The notes below the pieces were generated by a model. That model saw only the letters and a program-made list of their open reading frames with translations. It made no database searches and had not been told where the DNA came from. The position numbers and the translations under genes are program-made. A DNA stretch of 64,000 bases from Flavobacteria bacterium BAL38 (GTDB lineage Bacteria; Bacteroidota; Bacteroidia; Flavobacteriales; Flavobacteriaceae): contig AAXX01000006.1 in the NCBI GenBank assembly GCA_000169355.1, positions 62,001 to 126,000 on the forward strand. Reading direction: 5' to 3'. This document shows, in pieces, positions 45,185 to 52,410 of this stretch; positions within the stretch are counted from its first letter, which is position 1; every line of letters begins with the position of its first letter.

Positions 45185-45768
45185 CCAACTATCACGTTGT
45201 TGAAAATGCCAATGAAGTATGGGTAAAATGTAAACAAGATGGCATTTATCAAAAATTTAAAGCAGAAATAATTCAAAAAGATGTTAGTAATGATTTAGCA
45301 CTAATAAAAATTAATGATTCAGCTTTTAAAACCTTAAAAGAAATACCCTATTCAATACTTTCGGGAACATCGCCTTTAGGAAGTAATGTTTTTACTTTAG
45401 GATATCCTTTAGCCTATGTAATAGGTGAAAATGTTAAATATACATCAGGAAATATAAGCTCAAATTGCGGCATGTACAATGATGTGACTAGTTATCAAAT
45501 GACTGTACCTGTTCAACCTGGTAACAGTGGTGGTCCATTATTTGATACAAATGGAAATATTGTTGGTGTAGTAGTTGCACAACTAAACAAAGAATTATAT
45601 GGAAGTGAAAATGTGAATTATGCTATTAAATCAAATATTGTAAAGAACATAGTTGATATGGTACCCAACCTAACTTTGAAAAAGAGAAATACTAAAATGA
45701 ATAAATTAACTCAAGTTGAAAAAATCAATTTGTTATCAGATTATGTGGTTATGATTCAGACTTTTTAA
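45160..45768 (+). CDS. Trypsin-like serine protease (S1C/HtrA type), separated from its N-terminus by a frameshift
   Basis: This frame contains the protease domain with His in TNYHVV, Asp in SNDLALIKI and Ser in QPGNSGGPLFD, so all three catalytic residues are present. The start MSNEGYI is internal to the intact gene and lacks a signal peptide, so the free product would be cytoplasmic if made at all. HtrA-type relatives degrade misfolded proteins or act in signalling. There is no PDZ domain. A tail of about 40 residues after the protease includes KLTQVEKINLLSDYVVMIQTF, which recurs in degraded form at 47375. Functional only if the frame is restored. Confidence 0.75.
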   Translation: MSNEGYIVTNYHVVENANEVWVKCKQDGIYQKFKAEIIQKDVSNDLALIKINDSAFKTLKEIPYSILSGTSPLGSNVFTLGYPLAYVIGENVKYTSGNISSNCGMYNDVTSYQMTVPVQPGNSGGPLFDTNGNIVGVVVAQLNKELYGSENVNYAIKSNIVKNIVDMVPNLTLKKRNTKMNKLTQVEKINLLSDYVVMIQTF

Positions 45769-45862
45769 TGAATTGTTTTTTTTAAATCAAAATTATATAA
45801 ATAAATGAACTCATTGAAAAATACCTTTCAAATGATACATTTTTTATCAAAAAAACATTTAT
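45697..45862 (+). repeat. Duplicated segment, copy 1 (protease 3' end and truncated next gene)
   Basis: About 165 bases here match 47375-47550. The left part is the coding 3' end of the protease (LLSDYVVMIQTF); the right part (45805-45860) is a truncated start of the gene found intact at 47483. So the pair protease end plus downstream gene was duplicated and each copy decayed in a different half. Confidence 0.65.
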
Positions 45863-45928
45863 AAAATGTTGCTTAACTCAAACTGTGATTTTTATTCGGA
45901 TATTCCACAATTAACTAAATAATTAAAT

Positions 45929-46258
45929 ATGATAACCCTAAAAGAATATTTAAAGAACCATTTAACTCATGAAGAAACAAATAAATTTATAGCAAACACA
46001 AAAAGATTTAGAATGTTTTTCAATAGAAACAAAAATAAATCTGCCTATTACTCTTTTAGATGTGCTTTTGACTTTAATATCGTTCCAGAGGGTGAATGTT
46101 ATTGGAATGATAAATTGAAAAAAATTAATGATGTAGTTTTTACATATCATCCGAATGGGAAAATTAGAGCAATTATTCCGATAGTAAATGGCGAGATACA
46201 TAAATATTGTTATTTTTTAGACCAAAATGAACAACTACAAAATATAATTGAACATTGA
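45929..46258 (+). CDS. Small unknown protein
   Basis: A 109-residue basic cytoplasmic protein starting MITLKEYLKNHLTHEETNKF. It has several aromatic residues (YYSFRCAFDFN, YHPNGKIRAIIPIV) and no membrane or signal segment. I do not recognise a family. It sits between the protease gene and a membrane-anchored protein in a series of small genes, an arrangement seen in immunity-gene arrays. The reading frame and base use look like real coding sequence. Confidence 0.55.
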   Translation: MITLKEYLKNHLTHEETNKFIANTKRFRMFFNRNKNKSAYYSFRCAFDFNIVPEGECYWNDKLKKINDVVFTYHPNGKIRAIIPIVNGEIHKYCYFLDQNEQLQNIIEH

Positions 46259-46324
46259 GATAATTATTGTGATGTGATTTTTGAAAAATAATTATACATT
46301 TAACTAATTTTAAAAAAATGAACT

Positions 46325-47182
46325 ATGGAATTTATTAAATTACAAATCATTTTAATTATTGTATTTATAATAATAATTTTGATTATTTACAATTTAAGTA
46401 AAAAAATAAAGAAACATGAATTACAAATTTTAGCAATGGAAAAGGATTTAAATATACAATATGAGATGATATCGGATTTATTAGACGAAAATGAAAGTTC
46501 TGACATAAAAATAAAGAATGAACAAGATGATATTAGTATTTTACCTATTGAGTTAATTCCTTCAGATTCAGAATTATTTAAATCAGAACTATTAAAATCT
46601 AAACAGGCGGCAATTACAATTTATTATAATAATGGTGATAATGAACGTAAAATTTGGAATGCATCAAAGATGAATCAAAACTCTAATATTTTGGGCAATA
46701 TAAGGTCTAGACAGGAGTTTAGAAACGGGAATTGGCAAAAGGAAAATATTTCAAAAGTAGTAGTTGAGGTTGATTATAATTTATCACTAAAAACCTCAGT
46801 TCAATTTAATACGTATAAATATTTTAATGAAAATACAATAACAAAAGATAATGCAATTAGATTAATAAATAATAAGTTTGATTTAAATTTAAACAATTAC
46901 AATACGAATTGGTCAAATATTAACGCAAATGGAATTTGGTCAATAGAGCCAAATTTTGAGAGGGAAACTCAAAATTTGTATTTGTTATTGAACAATAATA
47001 ACTCGAAAAAAATTCATATTTTTAAAATTCCAGCAAATAACAAAGTATATGAAAAATTATATTCAAGAAATGACAAAAACGTTTTTAGATTATTATTTAA
47101 TGTTCACGACACTGAATTTATTGAAACTTTAAAGGATATAGATTTTAAAGAATTTTATATAAATTTTATTCAATATGATTAA
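46325..47182 (+). CDS. Membrane-anchored protein with the RSR-x-EFR-x-GNWQ domain
   Basis: The 285-residue product has an N-terminal membrane helix (about 5-24), a coiled-coil linker and a domain starting LPIELIP (about residue 74) that contains KIWNASKMNQNSNILGN, RSRQEFRNGNWQ and KVVVEVDYNL. A near copy of this domain is at the C-terminus of the convergent 268-residue protein at 48106 (LPITLIP ... GNLRSRPEFRQGNWQ). Here a further 130 residues follow. I do not recognise the domain. Cytoplasmic location of the domain is probable. Role unknown. Confidence 0.55.
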   Translation: MEFIKLQIILIIVFIIIILIIYNLSKKIKKHELQILAMEKDLNIQYEMISDLLDENESSDIKIKNEQDDISILPIELIPSDSELFKSELLKSKQAAITIYYNNGDNERKIWNASKMNQNSNILGNIRSRQEFRNGNWQKENISKVVVEVDYNLSLKTSVQFNTYKYFNENTITKDNAIRLINNKFDLNLNNYNTNWSNINANGIWSIEPNFERETQNLYLLLNNNNSKKIHIFKIPANNKVYEKLYSRNDKNVFRLLFNVHDTEFIETLKDIDFKEFYINFIQYD

Positions 47183-47248
47183 TTTAATCTTTTGAACTTG
47201 AAATAAGCTTAAAATATTTTTGTAAAAATTTTAGGGTAAAAATTTCGA

Positions 47249-47362
47249 ATGCATCATCATGGGAAGGGTTTTGACTTTGAAATATGGACACTGGAAGGAA
47301 GTGCCGTAAAATTAAGAATGCAGGAGGGCAGGGTATTTGAGTGTTATATTTACAATTATTGA
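47249..47362 (+). CDS. Possible 37-residue ORF, uncertain
   Basis: An ATG-started frame (MHHHGKGFDFEIWTLEG...) has higher GC than its surroundings and balanced codons. It has no close ribosome-binding context that I can judge and no family match. It may be the remnant of a longer gene or a real small protein. The first 20 bases lie in a 50-base stretch that recurs near 47995-48040. Confidence 0.25.
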   Translation: MHHHGKGFDFEIWTLEGSAVKLRMQEGRVFECYIYNY

Positions 47363-47374
47363 ATAAATATAACT

Positions 47375-47550
47375 ATGAATAAACTAACAAATGAATAAAA
47401 AATTAGTTTACTATCAGATTTTGTGGTTATGATTCAAACTTTTTTAAAAAAATGTAATTTTAAGAAATCAAAAATTAATATTATGGAAACAAATAAATTT
47501 ATTGAGAAATACCTTTCAGATGATAAAAATTTTATCAAAAAAATAGGAAG
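47375..47550 (+). repeat. Duplicated segment, copy 2
   Basis: Starts with a degraded copy of the protease 3' end (ATGAATAAACTAAC then a stop, with GATTTTGTGGTTATGATTCA preserved) and runs into the intact gene at 47483. See 45697-45862. Confidence 0.65.
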
Positions 47551-47857
47551 AAAAAATGAATTAAAGGAAGAAGAAGATTTTTATAAATTATTAGAATTGT
47601 GGTTGGAAAAATCTGATGAAATAACAATTGGTGATTTAAGAATATATACTGGAAACACAAAATTAATATTAATAGAAATAAATTCAGATTCATATTATCT
47701 AAATGCAGATACTAAAAAATTTGGTGTTTCAGAATTTATTAAAAATAAAAACAATCCATTTAAAATAATTCCAAATAGTAAAGGAAAATTGAATAAAATT
47801 ACTAATAGAAGTGATTCAGAACCAATCAAAGGATTTTATTTATATAAGAAAATTTAA
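47483..47857 (+). CDS. Small unknown protein (intact duplicate)
   Basis: I start this at METNKFIEKYLSDDKNFIKK (47483), giving 124 residues; a longer reading from 47423 would include the decayed protease tail. The product is acidic to neutral, soluble and of no family I know. A truncated copy of its first 15 or so codons lies at 45805-45860 behind the protease. It may be an immunity-like or accessory protein of the protease gene. That rests only on position. Confidence 0.55.
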   Translation: METNKFIEKYLSDDKNFIKKIGRKNELKEEEDFYKLLELWLEKSDEITIGDLRIYTGNTKLILIEINSDSYYLNADTKKFGVSEFIKNKNNPFKIIPNSKGKLNKITNRSDSEPIKGFYLYKKI

Positions 47858-48105
47858 TAATTGTATAATTTGAAAAATAATGAGGTTTGAAAATTATTTA
47901 ATGTTGAACCTTTTTTATTTTTAAACTTACTATTCGCAAAATTATTTCTACTTTTAAGATTTGTGCTTTATATTATTTGAAAGTAAAATGGGCTTAAAGT
48001 ATTCTGGCAAAAAAATAAAAATTTTGAAGGCATCATATTTATATGTTTTTCAACTTGTTTCAATTAAAAGAAATTAATTTAAAAAAAAATACACTTAAAA
48101 TTTTA

Positions 48106-48912
48106 TTAATATTTTATACTTACTTCAACTTTTTTTATCCTAGATTCTTGCCAGTTACCTTGTCTAAACTCTGGTCTTGACCTTAAATTGCCAATAACAT
48201 CTGATGTTTCTCTCATCTGATTTGCGTACCAAATTTTACTTTCTTTTTCTTTATGGAAGAAATAAGTTGTTATTATTGCTTTTTTGGTAATTAATAAATC
48301 TCTCAAAAAATCGTTTGCGTTTTCTGGAATTAAAGTTATTGGTAGTACATTATTAATAATATAATTGTCTGATAATGCTATTCTGTCATTAACTATTGGC
48401 TCATTAAAAATATCAATAGCTTTTTCAATTTTTATTGAATTAAAAATTGATTCATCTGTTTGTTTTACCTCTGAATTGTCTACATCTAAAACTTCAACAT
48501 AAACAAAATTTAAATCGGTTTCACTTTTTTTAAACTTAATTATACTTCCAGCTTCTTTATTATAAAGCGCAATTGCTAATGGTAATTTATAATATAAATT
48601 TTTATTATCCGCTTTATGGGTATTTTCAGATAAAATTAAAGAAAGTATTTTATCTTCTTTTATGTAATATAGTTTTACTTTGCTTCCTATTGAGGTACAA
48701 CGTTCATTAATTACTTCATCGAATTGTTCTTCAGAAATTACTTCTAAATTTGAATTTTTTTCTAACTCAGATTCACTATTTATAATCTGTTTAGAGCTAT
48801 TTGAAGCTGATTTTGCTTTTCTACTTGAAATAACACTATACATTAAAAAAATAAATGTTACAATGAAAAATAAAAAATGGTGGGACTCGTAAAATTCTTG
48901 GATATTATTCAT
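48106..48912 (-). CDS. Membrane protein with GreA/GreB C-terminal-like and RSR-x-EFR-x-GNWQ domains
   Basis: A 268-residue protein with one N-terminal membrane helix (about 12-28). Residues about 60-155 resemble the C-terminal FKBP-like domain of GreA/GreB: IGSKVKLYYI, then YYKLPLAIALYNKEAGSIIKFK and VYVEVLDV. The last 80 residues (LPITLIP to VSIKY) hold the domain shared with the 285-residue protein at 46325, which reads in the opposite direction. The Gre N-terminal coiled coil is missing, so it is not a transcript-cleavage factor. The product ends right at the end of the shared domain, where the other protein continues. Function unknown. Confidence 0.6.
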   Translation of the reverse strand: MNNIQEFYESHHFLFFIVTFIFLMYSVISSRKAKSASNSSKQIINSESELEKNSNLEVISEEQFDEVINERCTSIGSKVKLYYIKEDKILSLILSENTHKADNKNLYYKLPLAIALYNKEAGSIIKFKKSETDLNFVYVEVLDVDNSEVKQTDESIFNSIKIEKAIDIFNEPIVNDRIALSDNYIINNVLPITLIPENANDFLRDLLITKKAIITTYFFHKEKESKIWYANQMRETSDVIGNLRSRPEFRQGNWQESRIKKVEVSIKY

Positions 48913-49002
48913 ATTGTATTAATTTTTTAAAAAATAATTTATTTCAATTCATTATACATCGATAAAAAAGAAGTTAAATTGTTGTCTTTTATAAAGTAAT
49001 CG

Positions 49003-49010
49003 TAAATTTG
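49003..49010 (+). promoter_or_regulatory. Orphan plus-strand promoter
   Basis: TAAATTTG is a perfect -7 box with TTG 18 bases upstream. The only frame after it is a 13-codon ATG ORF at 49033-49074 (MSKSNYSYIKTVL). Coding-like fragments follow in other frames, so this is probably the start of a decayed gene. Confidence 0.4.
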
Positions 49011-49211
49011 TGTTGCAAAATATAAAAAAACGATGAGTAAAAGTAATTATTCTTATATTAAAACTGTTTTATAACAGCTGATTTCTTTTTATAGATAATA
49101 AAAAATTAATAAAGCAGTCAACAAAAATGATCTTCAAACTCAAGAAAATGAGATTCTAACTTTTTTCTAAATTCTTCTTATAAAAAAAGAATAGATTCAT
49201 AGTAATTTAAT

Positions 49212-49709
49212 CTAATAATCTTTAAACATAATTTTTTTATCCTTTGGTTTTGAAAGCAATAGATTTTCATTTTCAAATTGACTGCATTCATAAATATCAA
49301 TAACCTTATTGTCTTTAATTTCTAAAATTAAATCCATGTAGTGATTGCTTTTATTACCCACAAATGTAAATCCAATACAATTTGTATTAGTACATACTCC
49401 TGAAGTGCATTTACCTTCAAACCGATTCAAAAAAGTATTACCTCGTTTTGAAAATTCATCAAATGCATCTGTTATTTTATAAATAAAGGCTTTTTTATCA
49501 AACTCCTTGCTTAAATGCTTTTTATCTAAAATTAATTGAATCATATTGCTATCTAAACGTTCCAAAAAGTACAAAATAGCATCCTCTTGAGTTTGTAATG
49601 GTATATTCCCATCCTCATTCAAAATTAGTCGACTTCCATCTTTTTTCACTAAAACAACATCACCCATCTGAGCAAGTTGATGTAATATATTTTGTTGTTC
49701 TGGAGTCAT
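49212..49709 (-). CDS. Unknown protein of the retron operon, with Cys cluster
   Basis: The 165-residue protein starts MTPEQQNILHQLAQMGDVVLV. Its middle holds GKCTSGVCTNTNCIGFTF, a C-x4-C-x4-C arrangement that may bind a metal, followed by a beta-strand segment with NHYMDLILEIKDNKVIDIYEC. I do not recognise a named family. It is the last gene of the minus-strand operon and starts 5 bases after the DUF3127 gene, so it is probably cotranslated with it. A fourth cysteine is at the C-terminal side (YECSQF). Confidence 0.6.
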   Translation of the reverse strand: MTPEQQNILHQLAQMGDVVLVKKDGSRLILNEDGNIPLQTQEDAILYFLERLDSNMIQLILDKKHLSKEFDKKAFIYKITDAFDEFSKRGNTFLNRFEGKCTSGVCTNTNCIGFTFVGNKSNHYMDLILEIKDNKVIDIYECSQFENENLLLSKPKDKKIMFKDY

Positions 49710-49714
49710 TTTTC

Positions 49715-50056
49715 TTAAAACGGTAAATCATCTTCGACTAAAGGTTCTTCACTAGACATCAAATTTTCATGTAAGGAATTTACAATTTTTTCCTCACCAG
49801 AAACTATCTTCCATGCTCTGATATCGGTATACCATTTCCCATTGAATTCTCTACTTTCCAATTCAAAATCAATATCCAATTGTTTCCCAATCATTAATTG
49901 TTTTTCATTGATTTTATCTCCCCAAATACTAATGCATATTTTTTTTGGATATTGCCCTTCCGTTTCAACAATAATATCTTGCTTTCTCCACTGTCCATTT
50001 TTCCCCATACCTGTTTGTAAAGGGAGTAATTGAATTAATTTAGCTTTTATATTCAT
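49715..50056 (-). CDS. DUF3127 OB-fold protein with SSB-like acidic tail
   Basis: A 113-residue protein of the Bacteroidota DUF3127 family: WRKQDIIVETEGQYPKKICISIWGDKI and ESREFNGKWYTDIRAWKI are the OB-fold strands, as in single-stranded-DNA-binding proteins. It ends EDDLPF, close to the DDIPF tip by which SSB recruits partners. The DnaB-like helicase of the same operon ends DEAPF. It lies 71 bases after the retron RT. It may bind the retron DNA or phage ssDNA. Family is firm; role inferred. Confidence 0.85.
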   Translation of the reverse strand: MNIKAKLIQLLPLQTGMGKNGQWRKQDIIVETEGQYPKKICISIWGDKINEKQLMIGKQLDIDFELESREFNGKWYTDIRAWKIVSGEEKIVNSLHENLMSSEEPLVEDDLPF

Positions 50057-50127
50057 AAGAAATCTATTTGATTACAAATTAATACTATAGGTATGCGAAT
50101 ATGGTACATAATTCAGCATCCTTTAAC

Positions 50128-51207
50128 TTATGCCAATTGAAATATCATTTTATAGTGATACTTAAACTTAAGAACAATAGGATCATCATGACCGCGAACT
50201 TGAGCAATAAAATTTATATAGCCTTCTAAACGATTCAAAAAATAAGTTTCACTAGTATTTCTAATTTCATTTTTACTTTTAAAATGATTTTTAGCAGCTT
50301 TTGAAATACCTTTTTGTAAGGTATCATGCAACATAGCACGAACCATTTTAATGATTTTTCTATCTACATTTACTTTCTCATTAACCACAAGCCCCGTAAC
50401 AGTTTGTTTTCGATTGTTGGATTTTAATCTTGTTTTCTTAACATTCAATTCAAACTGATTTTGTTCAATTATTTCTTTCAATTCAGTATATTGAGCTTTT
50501 GAAATGGATTGATTAGATGAAAAGGTTAAATCATCGGCATAACGAGAATAACGTATCTCATTTTTCATACAATATGCCGATAAAGCGCTATCTAATTCCA
50601 AACAAATAAAGTTGGAAATAACTGGTGATGTTGGAGAGCCTATAGGAAGCTTTCCTTCATAGGTAACCAATAAAGTTAAAGCAGTAGCAATTTGTTCATT
50701 AAATCTAAAATAATCGGATAAAAATAATTCTTTTACACGATAAGCTTTTATAGAAGGAAAAAAATCCTTCAAATCAACATTAAGTACATATTTTTGTTGA
50801 ACATGTATTTTAGCATTCTCAAAAATATTGCATACTTTTTCTTTTTTATTAGGGTTGATTACAAACCCATGAACCCCTTCAGGACGAACCAAATGATAAT
50901 AATTTTGTAAATAAAAATTCAATCTCGATTGAATGTACATTAATTGAGATTCTGGAGTTTGTATCAAGCGATTGCCTCCTCTTTTCTTGGGTATTTGAAA
51001 AGTTTCGTATTGTGGATGGTTAATTAAATTTTCAATATCAAAAAGTCTAGTTTTAAATAACAAACTTAAATCAGCAATTTTAACAACAGAAAGTAATTTT
51101 GATACAAAAAAAGTTTGATCAAATCGAAAATCAATAGCTTCAAAAGGTCCATAATAGTAACTATTATATTCTTCTAATCTAGCGTGTATTTTATTTATTA
51201 ATATCAT
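50128..51207 (-). CDS. Retron-type reverse transcriptase (intact)
   Basis: The 359-residue enzyme has the features that mark retron RTs: NAKIH (131-135, the NAxxH motif), DLKDFFPS, YADD (223-226) and VTG (270-272) in GLVVNEKVNV. It should copy the adjacent ncRNA into multicopy single-stranded DNA covalently linked to RNA. A 153-base ncRNA candidate with 10-bp a1/a2 arms lies just upstream (51220-51372). It is the second RT of the operon; the first at 54557 is split. All catalytic motifs are intact. Confidence 0.93.
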   Translation of the reverse strand: MILINKIHARLEEYNSYYYGPFEAIDFRFDQTFFVSKLLSVVKIADLSLLFKTRLFDIENLINHPQYETFQIPKKRGGNRLIQTPESQLMYIQSRLNFYLQNYYHLVRPEGVHGFVINPNKKEKVCNIFENAKIHVQQKYVLNVDLKDFFPSIKAYRVKELFLSDYFRFNEQIATALTLLVTYEGKLPIGSPTSPVISNFICLELDSALSAYCMKNEIRYSRYADDLTFSSNQSISKAQYTELKEIIEQNQFELNVKKTRLKSNNRKQTVTGLVVNEKVNVDRKIIKMVRAMLHDTLQKGISKAAKNHFKSKNEIRNTSETYFLNRLEGYINFIAQVRGHDDPIVLKFKYHYKMIFQLA

Positions 51208-51219
51208 ATTAAATGAGTA

Positions 51220-51372
51220 AAAGCCGTTGGTTATTATCTTTGAAATATACTAGTGAACTTTGTTCACTAGTAATCTTTAGTACCTAACAATAGTATTGAA
51301 TGGATTGCGGAACACAACCTCTAAGTCATTTTTAAATTTAGGTTTGACTTCATAATTTTTGCCAACGGCTTA
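51220..51372 (-). ncRNA. Retron 1 msr-msd ncRNA candidate
   Basis: Read on the minus strand, a1 is AAGCCGTTGG (51371-51362) and a2 is CCAACGGCTT (51230-51221), a perfect 10-bp inverted repeat. Between them are an AAGTCA / TGACTT stem, a GGTTG / CAATCC stem and, close to a2, a perfect 10-bp hairpin ACTAGTGAAC-AAA-GTTCACTAGT (51249-51271), suited to the msd. a1 begins 5 bases after the DnaB-like stop codon and a2 ends 13 bases before the RT ATG. I see no promoter, so it is probably cut from the operon transcript. Confidence 0.75.
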
Positions 51373-51376
51373 TATT

Positions 51377-52357
51377 TTAAAAAGGGGCTTCATCTTCATT
51401 TACATCAAAATCTTTAAAATTAAAAGGTTTTTCTAATTCTGAAAGACGTTGAGGATGTATGTCAAAACTTTTAAAATAATTATTCAAAGAAGTAAATCTA
51501 GTAAATTGAAAATCTCGCTTAAAATAACTCGTTCCAATTTTACCATTTTTGTTCTTTGCCACAAACAACATCAATAATGAATCTGTAGGAGTTCTATCTA
51601 CATCATCTAATTCATCTATCATGTAGTATTCAGGGCGATACAACAACCAAACTTTATCCGCAATTTGCTCAATAGAACCACTATCGCGTAAATCAGACAA
51701 TTGAGGTCTTTTACTAGAACCTCTAACTTCTACCGCACGGCTCAATTGACTTAAAAGTAAGATGCATATATTCAATTCTTTAGCACACATTTTTAACATT
51801 CTACAAATATGTCCAATTTCAGCTTCTCGACCTGAATTGTACTTGCCAATTCCTAATAATTGTAAATAATCAATTACAACTATTTTAGTTTGGTAAGCAG
51901 CAACATGATCTTTAATAATTTGAATAGTTTCATTTACATTAGCTTCACCAACATCACTAATAAACAATTTGCTTTTCTCTAATATTTGGGCAGCATCTTT
52001 AAGCAACGCTTTATCAGAATCAATTAATTGATTTTGAATAATTTTAGTTACTGAAATACCTGTTCTATCAGATAACAAGCGAGCGGTTAGAACTGAAGGT
52101 GTTAAATCGAAAGAGAAAAACAATATTGATTCTTGTTCACAAATATTTGAAACCAAATTCACTACAAACAAACTTTTCCCCATTGCAGGTCTACCTCCAA
52201 TAACCACCAACTCACCTAAAGATAAGCCACCAAACTCTTCATCAAAATATTGAAATCCTGTAGGTATACTATTTTTATTGGCACGGTTACTCAATAAGTT
52301 TTCTATGATTTCATTAGACAACTCGTGGATTGAGGTGGATTGTATTGGATTCATCAT
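51377..52357 (-). CDS. DnaB-type helicase C-terminal domain protein
   Basis: This 326-residue protein is the RecA-like motor of replicative helicase DnaB without the N-terminal primase-binding domain. It has GGRPAMGKS (54-62), IVVIDYLQLL (Walker B), LSQLSR and SDLRDSGSIEQIADKVWLLYR. It ends DVNEDEAPF, similar to SSB's acidic tip. It lies between a RecD-like helicase upstream and the retron ncRNA downstream in the same operon. It may load on ssDNA or on the retron DNA. The length (326 against about 450-500) shows it is a specialised form. Confidence 0.9.
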   Translation of the reverse strand: MMNPIQSTSIHELSNEIIENLLSNRANKNSIPTGFQYFDEEFGGLSLGELVVIGGRPAMGKSLFVVNLVSNICEQESILFFSFDLTPSVLTARLLSDRTGISVTKIIQNQLIDSDKALLKDAAQILEKSKLFISDVGEANVNETIQIIKDHVAAYQTKIVVIDYLQLLGIGKYNSGREAEIGHICRMLKMCAKELNICILLLSQLSRAVEVRGSSKRPQLSDLRDSGSIEQIADKVWLLYRPEYYMIDELDDVDRTPTDSLLMLFVAKNKNGKIGTSYFKRDFQFTRFTSLNNYFKSFDIHPQRLSELEKPFNFKDFDVNEDEAPF

Positions 52358-52410
52358 TTATTTATTTTTTTATTTGTTTAACTTCCGAAATTTAGAAATT
52401 AAAATACATT

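Noticed and set aside
47249-47362. Small ORF as part of a polymorphic toxin gene
   Set aside because: It looks less AT-rich than its surroundings, but no toxin motif, Rhs repeat or secretion signal is visible; kept only as a low-confidence ORF.
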